Source: a virus. From it: a stretch of 64,000 nucleotides of DNA. The notes beneath the pieces were generated by a model. It did not search any database and was not told where the DNA came from. It saw nothing but the letters and a program-made list of their open reading frames with translations. Both the position numbers and the translations under genes were made by a program. This document shows positions 30,385 to 38,607 of this stretch, one piece after another. The stretch is from positions 1-64,000 of IMG/VR virus record IMGVR_UViG_3300045922_000167, one strand, 5' to 3'. Each line of letters starts with the position of its first letter. The stretch's first letter is position 1.

Positions 30385-31551
30385 TTAAAGTGTTATATCG
30401 TTTTTATTACTTAGTTTAAGAGGTGCAAAAAACATATCAACTTCATCTACTTCCATACTTTTTAGATTAGTAGGACGATTGGATGATTTATCTGCGTATT
30501 TACCTAAATTAGATATTGATCTAAACATTTCTTTTTTAGTATTTGTCGTTGCAGACTTAGTTAAATCTTTTTTAAGTTTTTCTATATCCCAATTGTATTT
30601 AGCGCCAATCATACTAATAAAAGCTACTTTTGTAGGATCAGACATATCTATATCTATCATACTCTCACCTTCTTCATTAACTGGTTCAAATACGTATCTG
30701 TAGATATTTTCAGCATCTACTTTTGATACGCTTAATCCGTTAATAGCTTTTACTGCATTTAAAGAATTCCAAAAGTTTGTTTGAAAATTTTTAGTTCTTT
30801 CTTCAAACTCACGTAATTGAGTCTGACGTTGTCTTTCAATTTCATTTATTCTTTCAGCTTCCGCAGCAGCATACTGTTGACGTATTCTTTCTGCTTGTCG
30901 TTCAAGTAATCCCTGTTCGTCTTGAACAGCTATCATAGTTTCAATTTCTTCAGGTGTAATTCCAGGTTGAGTTTGCGCTAACCACATACCATAAACTTCT
31001 GCATCACTATAATTCTGAAGCGTATTAGTAGCATTTTGCAAACTCATTATAAACTCTTCTTCACTACCACCATTACGTACAAATTGTTCCATTCGTTGCG
31101 CTAAAGAAGAAGCATATCTAGGTGTAGCACTTGTTTCTATAATAGAATCTAAAACTTTGAATATACCTTCTTCATCTCTAATCATGCTTTCATAGTTATC
31201 ATCGTCTATTTGAAGACCATAACGTTCCATGATTGCAGGTATAAAAGTTTTATTAGCTATTACATAATCTTCTTCTTCTACTTCGTTATTATTATTTTTA
31301 GATGAATATGAGTACTCAGTGGTTGATGAAGAGCTTAAAAAATTTTTAGATTTTTCTACTTCTCGTTCTTTCTTTTCATTTTCATCCTCATCTTCATCAT
31401 CTAAACGAATATTATCTAATTTAGGAATTGGTTTACTAGGCGTAAATTCATCATCGTCTACTTCTAATAAATCTGCGCCTTGTTTTTGCGTTAAAGGGGC
31501 AAAGAAATCATCATCTTGCTCTTCAACATTATTTTGTACTAATCTTGCCAT
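30385..31551 (-). CDS. Scaffold-like acidic protein, 388 aa
   Basis: The first ~100 residues are strongly acidic (LDDEDEDENEKKEREVEK near 50-65), followed by a Ser/Asn-rich stretch. Residues 200-260 form a charged helix rich in Glu/Arg/Gln (QQYAAAEAERINEIERQRQ), a clear coiled coil. The gene lies between portal and capsid, the classical position of a scaffolding protein, and composition and coil support that role. A CTCAGTG element lies antisense within the coding region at 31315. Alternative: an internal head protein retained in the particle. Confidence 0.65.
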   Translation of the reverse strand: MARLVQNNVEEQDDDFFAPLTQKQGADLLEVDDDEFTPSKPIPKLDNIRLDDEDEDENEKKEREVEKSKNFLSSSSTTEYSYSSKNNNNEVEEEDYVIANKTFIPAIMERYGLQIDDDNYESMIRDEEGIFKVLDSIIETSATPRYASSLAQRMEQFVRNGGSEEEFIMSLQNATNTLQNYSDAEVYGMWLAQTQPGITPEEIETMIAVQDEQGLLERQAERIRQQYAAAEAERINEIERQRQTQLREFEERTKNFQTNFWNSLNAVKAINGLSVSKVDAENIYRYVFEPVNEEGESMIDIDMSDPTKVAFISMIGAKYNWDIEKLKKDLTKSATTNTKKEMFRSISNLGKYADKSSNRPTNLKSMEVDEVDMFFAPLKLSNKNDITL

Positions 31552-31576
31552 GTTTGTGTTTGTTAATTGTTGTTAA

Positions 31577-31804
31577 TTAAAATCGTAATCCACGCTTAGC
31601 TTTTAATCTAGCATTAAACGTTCTTGATAACTCAGAACGAATATAACCACCTGTACGCATTTGAGGTGGAGCTTGTTCGATAGGAGCACCTTGTTGCATT
31701 CCACCTTGTTGGTGCATTTGTAATACTTGGCTAGCTGCTTGTATTAACATTTGTAATTCTTCAGGCGACATTTGTTGTAACGCCTGCATCATTTGTTCTT
31801 CCAT
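31577..31804 (-). CDS. Small Met/Gln-rich protein, 75 aa
   Basis: The N-terminal half is a Met/Gln-rich helix (MMQALQQMSPEELQMLIQAA). A Gln/Gly/Pro linker follows, and the last 20 residues are basic (RLKAKRGLRF). It lies between portal and scaffold genes, 36 bp from the portal stop. It could be a head-assembly accessory protein. No family was recognised, but the strand, spacing and length support a real gene. Confidence 0.6.
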   Translation of the reverse strand: MEEQMMQALQQMSPEELQMLIQAASQVLQMHQQGGMQQGAPIEQAPPQMRTGGYIRSELSRTFNARLKAKRGLRF

Positions 31805-31840
31805 TTTACGAGTTAATTATGGTAATTTAATTCTGCTAAA

Positions 31841-34237
31841 TTAATCTTCTAATTCTTCATTTTCGTTATCTTCTTCAATTTTTTCTTTTAATTTTTTCGT
31901 ATTCTTTTCTAATTTTTTGTTTACTTGTTTATTAATACTATCTTCTTCAGATTGCTTTTCTTTTATTTGTTTAATTGTCTCAGTATAATATTGTTGGCGT
32001 TCGTTAATTTCCGCAACTATTATTTTCGTTTTGTTATCCTCATTTGTTTTCCAAGTATTAAATTGTATTTCTTTTTCTTTCATTTCTTTTTCCCAATTAA
32101 GTTGTTCTTGCTGTATTTTAGCTTCCATTTCTTGTTGTTTTTGTAACATTTCTTCTTTTCTCTTGAAAATAGCATTCATCTTTTCTTTCATTCCTGTAAT
32201 GCTAGTTTCTTGTAAAACTTGTAATATATCAGCTAACGTTACTTGACCTGATTGAACCGACATAGCTATGTATTCGTCAAGTTTTCTTTGTATTTGAGCT
32301 AATCTACTATCATCATCTACATGTACTCCAAAGTCATAAAATGTCATATCACCAGGAAGTATACGTATCATTTTAACATTACCATCTCCTATCGCATATT
32401 GACTTTTATAACCGTACTCATCATAAACTTCTTTAGCTGTATTTAATAATCCAGTTATTACAGATTTTTTAGCTTGTTGATGATGAGCAAATAAGTACTG
32501 AGTAATATAATTAGATTGTTCTCTATTAGATACTGTAGCAGTAGCAGTTTGACCTGGATCATTAGCAGCACCTTGCCGTTCCTTATTAACTCCACATAAT
32601 CTTTCCCATTCTGATAATACATACTGCATTAAAGCTATGTAAACTTCAGCAGATTGACTTAAAGTTAAGTCTACTGTAGTCCATTGGTTGTACGTACTTG
32701 GCATACCAGATTCGCTTATTTGTGTAGTATCTACAAACAAAGCTCCATCTGTGTGAGCATGGTAAAGAATATCCGCAGGAGTCATTCCCTTAGATGTAGG
32801 TATTTGAGCTAAGTCAAGTACTACAAATTTACCTTTAGCTTGAGCTATTGTCATCTCAAGTCTGTACATAAGTATATTGTACAGTATTTGGTATACTTTT
32901 CCGTTATTTACGAAACTAGAAAGAAAGTTATTCTTATTACCTCGCCATATTCCTCTAAATCCTAACTCTACGTCATTAGGATTCATATACTTTCTATTTT
33001 GTACTTTTTTAGGACGTATGTATGGATATATACTAGGTCCAATACGAACTCCCTCCCATACTTCATTTAACCATCTTTTCTTCTTTTTATCTCCAGGTTT
33101 TTCTTCATATTTAGATATATGTTCAAAAGAAGGTACATCTTCTTTAACTTCTTTACCATCGTAATAATATTCACAACTTCCATCTTCACGTTCTACTTCA
33201 ACAACTAATCTTTGTGATACCCATTCTGTACAATGTACTAATACGCTTAATTCGTTATTTTCAATACGGAACATTCCGTTCCAAATTCCCATAAAATTTG
33301 TACTTGCTATTGATCCTCCAGCTGGATACGCATTATTTGGAGAAGTAGCAAAATTCGCTAATTCTTCAACAGCTTCATCATCTAAATCATCTCCATATGC
33401 TTCCAGTATATCAGACATTGTCATCCATCTATCTTCACATGCCATTAAAGCATCATGGATATATATACTATGTTGAGGTTTAGAACACCAGAAATTCGCT
33501 GGATTAATTACTCTTAGTACAATATTTTTATCATATACGTCTATTTTATATATTTCTCTAGACGTAATTAAATAATCTAAGAATCCTTCTGCTGCTTTAT
33601 ATCTAAATTCAGTCTTGTAGTACAAATCGTCTAATAAGTCAGTAGCTAATTTTTCTATAGAAAGTTTACCATTTCCTTTCATGTAGGCATTATATTCTTC
33701 TATAACACCTTCGTAATTATTTTGTATTTCAATTCCAAACTGTTGTTTAAGTTGTTCAACAGTATTTTTCATATATGCTGCTACTTGACCTTGAATTTCA
33801 ATATTCAATTTCTCATCAGCAACTTCAGGATTAACACCATACGCATAATACGAAAAAGGACGTAATTGTTCTTCACCTACTAGTACATCAACTACTGGTT
33901 TAATTATATTATAATTACGTAGTTTAGCTGGAAATTGAAATTTCTCTCCTAAAGGTTGCGTTACGTACTTATATTCATCTTGATCAAAATCTCCATTGTA
34001 CAATGAGTACATATATCTAGCAAATAACTTTTCATTTAGATTTAAGTTATTTGACCAAACAGTTGCACTATTTGCAAAACCTATAATAGCATTTACGCAA
34101 GCCTTTTCCCAATCTTCTACACTTCCATATTTATCTATCTTTTGCTTTGTTGTTAACGTCTGAATAGGAAATGATGTAATCGTATAACTACTGTCAGTGT
34201 TAAACGGATTACCAGATGTACCATATTTAGTAGCCAT
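31841..34237 (-). CDS. Portal protein, 798 aa
   Basis: The start 'FNTDSSYTITSFPIQTLTTK' and the later 'LRNYNIIKPVVDVLVGEEQL' are characteristic of crAss-like portals, which form a dodecameric ring at one vertex. A clip/stem-like middle is followed by a strongly charged coiled-coil C-terminus (residues ~690-790, Glu/Lys/Gln), likely the crown or barrel. The start codon overlaps the end of TerL by 11 bp. The length (~800 aa) is usual for the family. Confidence 0.85.
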   Translation of the reverse strand: MATKYGTSGNPFNTDSSYTITSFPIQTLTTKQKIDKYGSVEDWEKACVNAIIGFANSATVWSNNLNLNEKLFARYMYSLYNGDFDQDEYKYVTQPLGEKFQFPAKLRNYNIIKPVVDVLVGEEQLRPFSYYAYGVNPEVADEKLNIEIQGQVAAYMKNTVEQLKQQFGIEIQNNYEGVIEEYNAYMKGNGKLSIEKLATDLLDDLYYKTEFRYKAAEGFLDYLITSREIYKIDVYDKNIVLRVINPANFWCSKPQHSIYIHDALMACEDRWMTMSDILEAYGDDLDDEAVEELANFATSPNNAYPAGGSIASTNFMGIWNGMFRIENNELSVLVHCTEWVSQRLVVEVEREDGSCEYYYDGKEVKEDVPSFEHISKYEEKPGDKKKKRWLNEVWEGVRIGPSIYPYIRPKKVQNRKYMNPNDVELGFRGIWRGNKNNFLSSFVNNGKVYQILYNILMYRLEMTIAQAKGKFVVLDLAQIPTSKGMTPADILYHAHTDGALFVDTTQISESGMPSTYNQWTTVDLTLSQSAEVYIALMQYVLSEWERLCGVNKERQGAANDPGQTATATVSNREQSNYITQYLFAHHQQAKKSVITGLLNTAKEVYDEYGYKSQYAIGDGNVKMIRILPGDMTFYDFGVHVDDDSRLAQIQRKLDEYIAMSVQSGQVTLADILQVLQETSITGMKEKMNAIFKRKEEMLQKQQEMEAKIQQEQLNWEKEMKEKEIQFNTWKTNEDNKTKIIVAEINERQQYYTETIKQIKEKQSEEDSINKQVNKKLEKNTKKLKEKIEEDNENEELED

Positions 34238-36518
34238 ACTTAGTCGTATTTTTAATAAATTCCAAATTTAATCTATTAACTAATTCTTGCCTTGTTTCTG
34301 CATCATTTTTTTCTAAAATTTCTGTAACGTAAGGTACTCTTTGCAGTACTCCGTTTACAAATTCAAACCTAGAAAATTCTCTTTGAGATGGAGCTATTTG
34401 TTGGTATTTCTTTATTTGCTCTAAATGCCATTTGTATAGTAGCGTAATACCAGCTGCCATTACAGCATCAAAGTTCTTTGCAGGATCTGGATCATATTTC
34501 GCTAATTCCGATAATAACTCCACAGAATAAATTTTATCACAATGATCTTCTACGTATGCTTGTAATGTAAGTAGTAACTTTTCCTTAATTGGTGTAGTCA
34601 TCGGAAGACCATAACGTTTAGATCTAATAGCTTTTGAATCAGGTACTATTGATTTAATCAATTGTACGGGTTGTACTATTAGTTTATGTAGCCAACCATG
34701 AAATTGAAATCTTTCGTACATATTATTACCTGAATCTTCATGTAATACTCTGGTATTATAGTAGTTTAATAACTTATAGACGTTGTAATAAAATTCATCT
34801 TGAGTAGGTGGTCTATCTATATATTCTGCTACGATTGCATTTGAAAACTTATCGTCATCAATTCCAGTAGAGTTTTTAAAAATAAACAAAGCACCTTTCG
34901 AATCAGACGTAGACTGATCATAGTTATACGGATCACATCCAGCTGAATACGTAGTTAGCTCTACATTCTTTACAGGATGTTCGTACACTTTGAACTTACC
35001 TGTACGACTAGGCACCCAGACGTATTGACCGTTTTCCTCTTTTATATCTCCACGCTGTTCCACTGAGTAATACTCCTTCAACGTCTTTAGCTTAGATAAC
35101 TGTTCGTTAATCAAAGCTAAGTTGAACATATTTCCTCTCGTAATTAAGAATGCGTCTTTAGGTACGATAGGACGATACTGAAGTTCCGAGTACAATACTT
35201 TCCTATCAGGTTGCTTAGCTTTCTTTTGTCTTGTTTTTACTAAGTAGTCTAAAGCATCCTTGTAGTTTGTTACTTGAATGATAGTATTCGTTAATAGTTT
35301 ATTTAACGCTTCAGTGACTATTAAACTCTTTGGGGTTAAGGCCCCAAGACTCATCCTACTATCATCATTCCTACTACTATCATTCGTACTACTAGTACTA
35401 CCATCATTCGTACTCCTATCATTCGTACTATTATCATTTGTAGTACTTAACTCATTTACGTCATTTTCGTTAGCTAACGATTCCAAATTTTGTGCTACGT
35501 TAGGAACGTAATTTTCATCCTTAGCGTCTTTGAACTTATACTTCGTTATACATAATGAATTTACGTTATTTGACCTCTTGTTCGTTAGGAACTCCTTTAA
35601 CGTTTTAGGACTTTTCTTCTGGTTTATACAATATTGTGCGGGAATGAACACACTAAATCTACCACGTTCTTCTACGTCATTCTCATCTACAAACCTACTA
35701 TCAAACGAAATCAAGTTATAATTGTCTGGATTGTAAAACATCGTACAAAAATCAGCTGTACCTTTCTCCATATCACCACCCGTACCTATGATAATCGGTA
35801 TACCTATCTGGGTATCGCCTGACATCCAACATTCCGTAGACGCATTGTAACATTCAATTAGATTTTTGTGCTTACCAGCTTCCTCAAATATGTGAATTCT
35901 AGGACGTGTACCGTTAGCTGCCATTACGTTATTAGCGTAATTTCGTATCCAGATGATAGATTGATTACCTCTGATGGATTCTACGCCACGTTCGTCCTTT
36001 ACTTTATATCCAGATACTACCTGTTTGTTCCAATCTTCCTTTATATACTGTTGTTTTAACTCAGGCGGTAAGTCAGATAAGCCTATACGTAACTTAGTTA
36101 CAAAATTCACTAAGTCATTTTCTTCTCCAGCTGATATTAAATTCTGCTGATTCGCAAAAAACGTAAAGATATGAGCTATTTTAGCTGTCATAGAGTACGT
36201 TTTACCTGCACCACGTCCAGTAACTAAGCACATTCCTTTACGTTCTCTAGCTGCTTTAGCTACACATTCAAAAATATACCAATCTAAATCACGTAAAGTA
36301 GGTAATCCTTTTGTCTTACCAGTCATTTTAGCGTTATCTACTTCCATCATCCAGAAGTTTGTGTAGAAAAATAAGTCTCCTGGGTAGTGGAAGCCATCTA
36401 TCGTAATACCGTTCCTACAGTAATCTATTACTTCCTTCCAAAAAGGAAGATATTCAATAGATTCCTTAGGAATCTTAGGCAATCCTTTATCCTTAAATTC
36501 TGTAAATGAATTAATCAT
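34227..36518 (-). CDS. terL: Terminase large subunit (TerL), 763 aa
   Basis: ATPase: Walker A GRGAGKT at residues 101-107 and Walker B HIFEEAG near 205. Nuclease: AGCDPYNYD near 526-534, HEDSGNN near 591 and KNFDAVMAAG near 678, which supply the acidic metal ligands. The enzyme cuts and pumps DNA into the prohead through the portal. I chose the ATG at 36518 rather than one 17 codons upstream, because the upstream extension is encoded by a CTCAGTG element and looks unlike protein. Odd feature: a Ser/Thr/Asn/Asp repeat (NDNSTNDRSTNDGS) around residues 350-385 sits within an extra segment between ATPase and nuclease domains, making the protein longer than many TerLs. Confidence 0.9.
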   Translation of the reverse strand: MINSFTEFKDKGLPKIPKESIEYLPFWKEVIDYCRNGITIDGFHYPGDLFFYTNFWMMEVDNAKMTGKTKGLPTLRDLDWYIFECVAKAARERKGMCLVTGRGAGKTYSMTAKIAHIFTFFANQQNLISAGEENDLVNFVTKLRIGLSDLPPELKQQYIKEDWNKQVVSGYKVKDERGVESIRGNQSIIWIRNYANNVMAANGTRPRIHIFEEAGKHKNLIECYNASTECWMSGDTQIGIPIIIGTGGDMEKGTADFCTMFYNPDNYNLISFDSRFVDENDVEERGRFSVFIPAQYCINQKKSPKTLKEFLTNKRSNNVNSLCITKYKFKDAKDENYVPNVAQNLESLANENDVNELSTTNDNSTNDRSTNDGSTSSTNDSSRNDDSRMSLGALTPKSLIVTEALNKLLTNTIIQVTNYKDALDYLVKTRQKKAKQPDRKVLYSELQYRPIVPKDAFLITRGNMFNLALINEQLSKLKTLKEYYSVEQRGDIKEENGQYVWVPSRTGKFKVYEHPVKNVELTTYSAGCDPYNYDQSTSDSKGALFIFKNSTGIDDDKFSNAIVAEYIDRPPTQDEFYYNVYKLLNYYNTRVLHEDSGNNMYERFQFHGWLHKLIVQPVQLIKSIVPDSKAIRSKRYGLPMTTPIKEKLLLTLQAYVEDHCDKIYSVELLSELAKYDPDPAKNFDAVMAAGITLLYKWHLEQIKKYQQIAPSQREFSRFEFVNGVLQRVPYVTEILEKNDAETRQELVNRLNLEFIKNTTKYGY

Positions 36519-36533
36519 AGACGTGTTATTATT

Positions 36534-36565
36534 ACTCAGTGGTGTATGAGAGAGGATTAAAAAAA
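36534..36565 (+). repeat. CTCAGTG two-box element at the TerL start
   Basis: The plus strand reads ACTCAGTG, seven bases, AGAGAGGA, then TTAAAAAAA. The CACTGAG end on the minus strand lies 16 nt before the preferred TerL ATG. It faces a second copy at 36606-36635. Nearly the same 30 bases recur at 38524 and 40070. Confidence 0.5.
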
Positions 36566-36605
36566 GCAACAGCGTTCGGTTCGTTCCTTTCGTAGCTTTT
36601 TTTTC

Positions 36606-36635
36606 TTTTTTCCCCCCTCTAATCTACCACTGAGT
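36606..36635 (-). promoter_or_regulatory. CTCAGTG two-box element facing TerL
   Basis: The minus strand reads ACTCAGTG, seven bases, AGAGGGGGG and then AAAAAAG. It points toward TerL from the gap behind the 36641 gene, in the right place to serve as a promoter for TerL and the virion genes. Role inferred. Confidence 0.45.
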
Positions 36636-36640
36636 ACTAG

Positions 36641-37240
36641 TTACTCATTATTTTGCTTTTCTAACATTCCTAATATACCAGATTCTATTAACGATAATTC
36701 CGCATTACCTCTAGATTTACCTGTTTTCTTATTTTCTACTTCAGCTTTAAGTTTCTTACCTAATTCTATTACTTTATCTAACTTAGTCATTACGGTAACT
36801 ACTGCATCTATGTTTTCCATAGTACATACATTATTATCTAATACCATCTGAATTTCCTCTATTTTCCTAAAGTAGGAATCTACCATTCGTTGTTCAGGTG
36901 TTACAAGTAAAGGTTTAACTATTTCACAAAAAGATTTGTACGTAGGATTCGTCAAGTACTCTTCTAATTTCTGATTATTTTGAAATAGTATCTTCTTTAC
37001 TTCGTTACATCTACTTTCGTACGGGTATTTATAATACGGAGAATCTGGATCTTCAGTTAACGCAAAGTACTGAAGTAACTTATATCCAATTTCTTTTTGA
37101 TTCCAAGTAATTGGTTTAGTTATATTAACTTCGTTATCCTTTAATTCTTTAGGTAACGCCAATAACTTGTGAGTTATAGGTAGCAATCTAAGTTGATACG
37201 TTAACTCCGCTTCTTGTGTGTGATTAAATTCAAATATCAT
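36641..37240 (-). CDS. Possible small terminase subunit, ~199 aa
   Basis: The first gene of the virion arm, directly upstream of TerL. I chose the second Met (37240; MIFEFNHT) over one five codons earlier, which leaves more room for a leader. The N-terminal half contains short helices (EAELTYQLRLLPITHKLLALP). From about residue 120 there is a long helical region (MVDSYFRKIEEIQMVLDN, then VMTKLDKVIELGKKLKAEV) that would form a coiled coil, as in small terminase oligomerization domains. The basic KKTGKSRG stretch near the end may touch DNA. The assignment rests on position and helical character only. Confidence 0.45.
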   Translation of the reverse strand: MIFEFNHTQEAELTYQLRLLPITHKLLALPKELKDNEVNITKPITWNQKEIGYKLLQYFALTEDPDSPYYKYPYESRCNEVKKILFQNNQKLEEYLTNPTYKSFCEIVKPLLVTPEQRMVDSYFRKIEEIQMVLDNNVCTMENIDAVVTVMTKLDKVIELGKKLKAEVENKKTGKSRGNAELSLIESGILGMLEKQNNE

Positions 37241-37521
37241 ATTACAAATATACATAAGTAAATGAATTTATGTATACGTCTCCCCGTACAGTACCGTCTT
37301 TGTATTTACACCCCCGTACTTAAATACTATTATTTACGTCCCCGTAGGGGTAGTACAAAAATTTATTTCTACGTAGGATTACGTTAGCTTACGTTCCTAA
37401 CGTAGGATTTCGTAGGATTTCGTAAAAAATGTAATGTACGCAGAAAATGTAATGTACGCAGACGGAGGTTGACCCCTTAACAACCTCCCCCCCGAGCTTT
37501 AGCGGTAATTAAAATTAAGGT
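37241..37521. other. Divergent intergenic control region with iteron-like repeats (candidate origin)
   Basis: About 280 bp separate the two arms. From left to right it holds GTA/TAC-rich hairpins such as CCCC-GTA-GGGG, an inverted repeat TACGTTAG/CTAACGTA (37380-37387 and 37397-37404), a tandem CGTAGGATTT (37401-37420), a tandem 18-bp repeat AAAATGTAATGTACGCAG (37426-37443 and 37444-37461), a hairpin GGAGGTTG/CAACCTCC (37464-37471 and 37481-37488), and a C7 tract. Both arms must be transcribed away from here. The iteron-like repeats make it a reasonable origin or master control region; that is inference. Confidence 0.5.
37426..37461 (+). repeat. Tandem 18-bp direct repeat
   Basis: AAAATGTAATGTACGCAG occurs twice head to tail with no spacer. 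It follows directly on a tandem CGTAGGATTT repeat. Such iteron-like pairs often bind an initiator or repressor; no direct evidence here. Confidence 0.7.
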
Positions 37522-37818
37522 ATGAACCAAGAACCACAACCAAAAGTTGTGTTCAACGTGGAAACCTTGAATAAACTTCTCGCTGTAAGCGAGAGGTATA
37601 CTCAAGGCGTTCCCGTGAACGCAGAAGTGGTAATTCGTGGTAGCAGGGGGTTCAAGATGCTGTCTGCGGACGGCATTTTGGCGCTCCCAGCGCCCACAAT
37701 GCCACAGGAGATGTTGATCGCAGGGGAGACCCTACCCTGCGTATTTAAGGAAATTGGGGGCACGATTCGTGCCTCCCTTGATGTAGAGGCAGCACGGGCT
37801 GCTACATCAAGCAAGTAG
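37522..37818 (+). CDS. Unknown small protein, 98 aa, GC-rich and highly structured gene
   Basis: The first gene of the plus-strand arm. The protein has no recognised motif; it is Ala/Val/Glu-rich with a hydrophobic middle (GILALPAPTMPQEMLIAG). The gene is noticeably richer in G+C than the surroundings. Its coding sequence is a chain of inverted repeats: CTCGCT/AGCGAG, GGCATT/AATGCC enclosing GGCGCT/AGCGCC, GCAGGG/CCCTGC, GGCACG/CGTGCC and GATGTAG/CTACATC enclosing GCAGC/GCTGC. GCACGGGCT near the end can also pair with AGCCCGTGC across the stop codon. A terminator follows 14 bp later, so it is an isolated transcription unit. Confidence 0.6.
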   Translation: MNQEPQPKVVFNVETLNKLLAVSERYTQGVPVNAEVVIRGSRGFKMLSADGILALPAPTMPQEMLIAGETLPCVFKEIGGTIRASLDVEAARAATSSK

Positions 37819-37831
37819 CCCGTGCATTGTC

Positions 37832-37862
37832 AACCCCCCGAGCTTCGGCAAGGGGGGTTTTT
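37832..37862 (+). terminator. Rho-independent terminator after the 98-aa gene
   Basis: AACCCCCC (37832-37839) pairs with GGGGGGTT (37852-37859) around GAGC-TTCG-GC, a stable UUCG-type tetraloop, and is followed by TTTTT. The word CCCCCCGAGCTT also occurs in the 5' leader of the same gene (37488-37499). Confidence 0.9.
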
Positions 37863-38046
37863 ATTGTTAACATCATAACATGTGTTCACCACATTCGTTA
37901 TGATGTTCGTTTTCGTAGCAATTAAAATACATATCATAACATGTATTTTAATTGGCCACCAAACACACGGGATGTGTGTCGTTACTCTTACGTAAAAGAG
38001 AGTTTATGCCAAGTTCACTTAAAACTGGCAATAAAATCTACCATTA
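37863..38046. other. Gene-free stretch with successive hairpins
   Basis: No gene is visible. Four inverted repeats follow one another: AACATCATAAC/GTTATGATGTT (37869-37879 and 37897-37907, 11 bp), AATTAAAATACAT/ATGTATTTTAATT (37920-37932 and 37941-37953, 13 bp), ACACAC/GTGTGT, and TGCCAAGTT/AACTGGCA with one bulge. The word ATCATAACATGT occurs in both of the first two. It is probably the untranslated leader of the lipoprotein gene at 38047. Confidence 0.55.
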
Positions 38047-38376
38047 ATGGCTAGATATTTATTAATCATCGCTGCCATGTTGCTGATAGTTGCATGCGAG
38101 TCGGAGCACGAACTCCGCTTGCGTGAGCTGTCGGCAGTAGCTGACAAGCTGTCAAGTCTCGACAGCGCTGAGTTTCAGACTGAGATTACAAATCTCAAGT
38201 CCGAAATGTGGCGCTACGAGGCAAAGGCGGAAAGGCTCGACTCTTTGTTCGAGCACACGCCTAATGACAGAGCCAGAGTCGAGCTTAGAGAAGAAGCTGA
38301 AAGGCTTCGTCTCGAAGCCAGCTATTCAAGGTATCTCCTTGATTTAGCTGAGACTCGCTGGGCTATTCGTCAGTAG
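38047..38376 (+). CDS. Small lipoprotein with coiled coil, 109 aa
   Basis: Residues 1-17 are a signal peptide with hydrophobic core LLIIAAMLLIVAC; the lipobox IVAC predicts cleavage before Cys17 and lipid anchoring. The rest is a charged helix with heptad-like Leu spacing (SAVADKLSSLDSAEFQTEI, then LREEAERLRLEAS), a probable coiled coil in the periplasm or at the inner face of the outer membrane. Phage lipoproteins of this size often act in superinfection exclusion, but nothing here proves it. The gene is GC-rich compared with neighbours and full of hairpins, for example GGCTTCG-TCT-CGAAGCC and GAGATT-ACA-AATCTC. Confidence 0.65.
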   Translation: MARYLLIIAAMLLIVACESEHELRLRELSAVADKLSSLDSAEFQTEITNLKSEMWRYEAKAERLDSLFEHTPNDRARVELREEAERLRLEASYSRYLLDLAETRWAIRQ

Positions 38377-38524
38377 CGTAGCAGCGGAGTCCTAACTAAG
38401 CCTGAGGGATTCGGGTGAGGGTTAGGTGCAGTGAGCGACCACTGTATAAATCAGAGTCGCAACGGAGCAATGACTCCATCCAACAGCCCACCACACGTAA
38501 GTGTGGTGGTGCGATGTTGGTAGC
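38377..38524 (+). ncRNA. Candidate structured RNA between two small genes
   Basis: No gene is visible, but pairing is extensive. GGAGTC (38386-38391) pairs with GACTCC (38472-38477), enclosing CCTAAC/GTTAGG (38391-38396 and 38421-38426, sharing one base with the outer stem) and CAGTG/CACTG (38429-38433 and 38440-38444). Next comes a two-part arm: CCAACA/TGTTGG (38480-38485 and 38515-38520) around CCACCACAC-GTAA-GTGTGGTGG (38488-38509). It ends beside a CTCAGTG element. It could be a leader with regulatory folding or an independent small RNA. No known RNA class was recognised. Confidence 0.45.
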
Positions 38525-38554
38525 TCTCAGTGGTAGATGAGAGAGCATAAAAAA
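38524..38554 (+). promoter_or_regulatory. CTCAGTG two-box element upstream of the 64-aa gene
   Basis: It reads TCTCAGTG, seven bases, AGAGAGCA and then TAAAAAA, pointing at the 64-aa gene 54 bp further on. GCTCTC and GAGAGC within it can also form a stem. Confidence 0.45.
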
Positions 38555-38607
38555 TTCGTCTCCCAGCGCTGGACTGATTTCCAGTAATTATTTTTAATTA
38601 AAAAAAA

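Noticed and set aside
35340-35470. TerL insertion as an intein
   Set aside because: No Cys or Ser start with the intein blocks and no terminal His-Asn was found; it looks like repeat expansion.
37426-37461. The 18-bp tandem repeat as a CRISPR array
   Set aside because: Only two units with no spacer between them, and no cas gene in the window.
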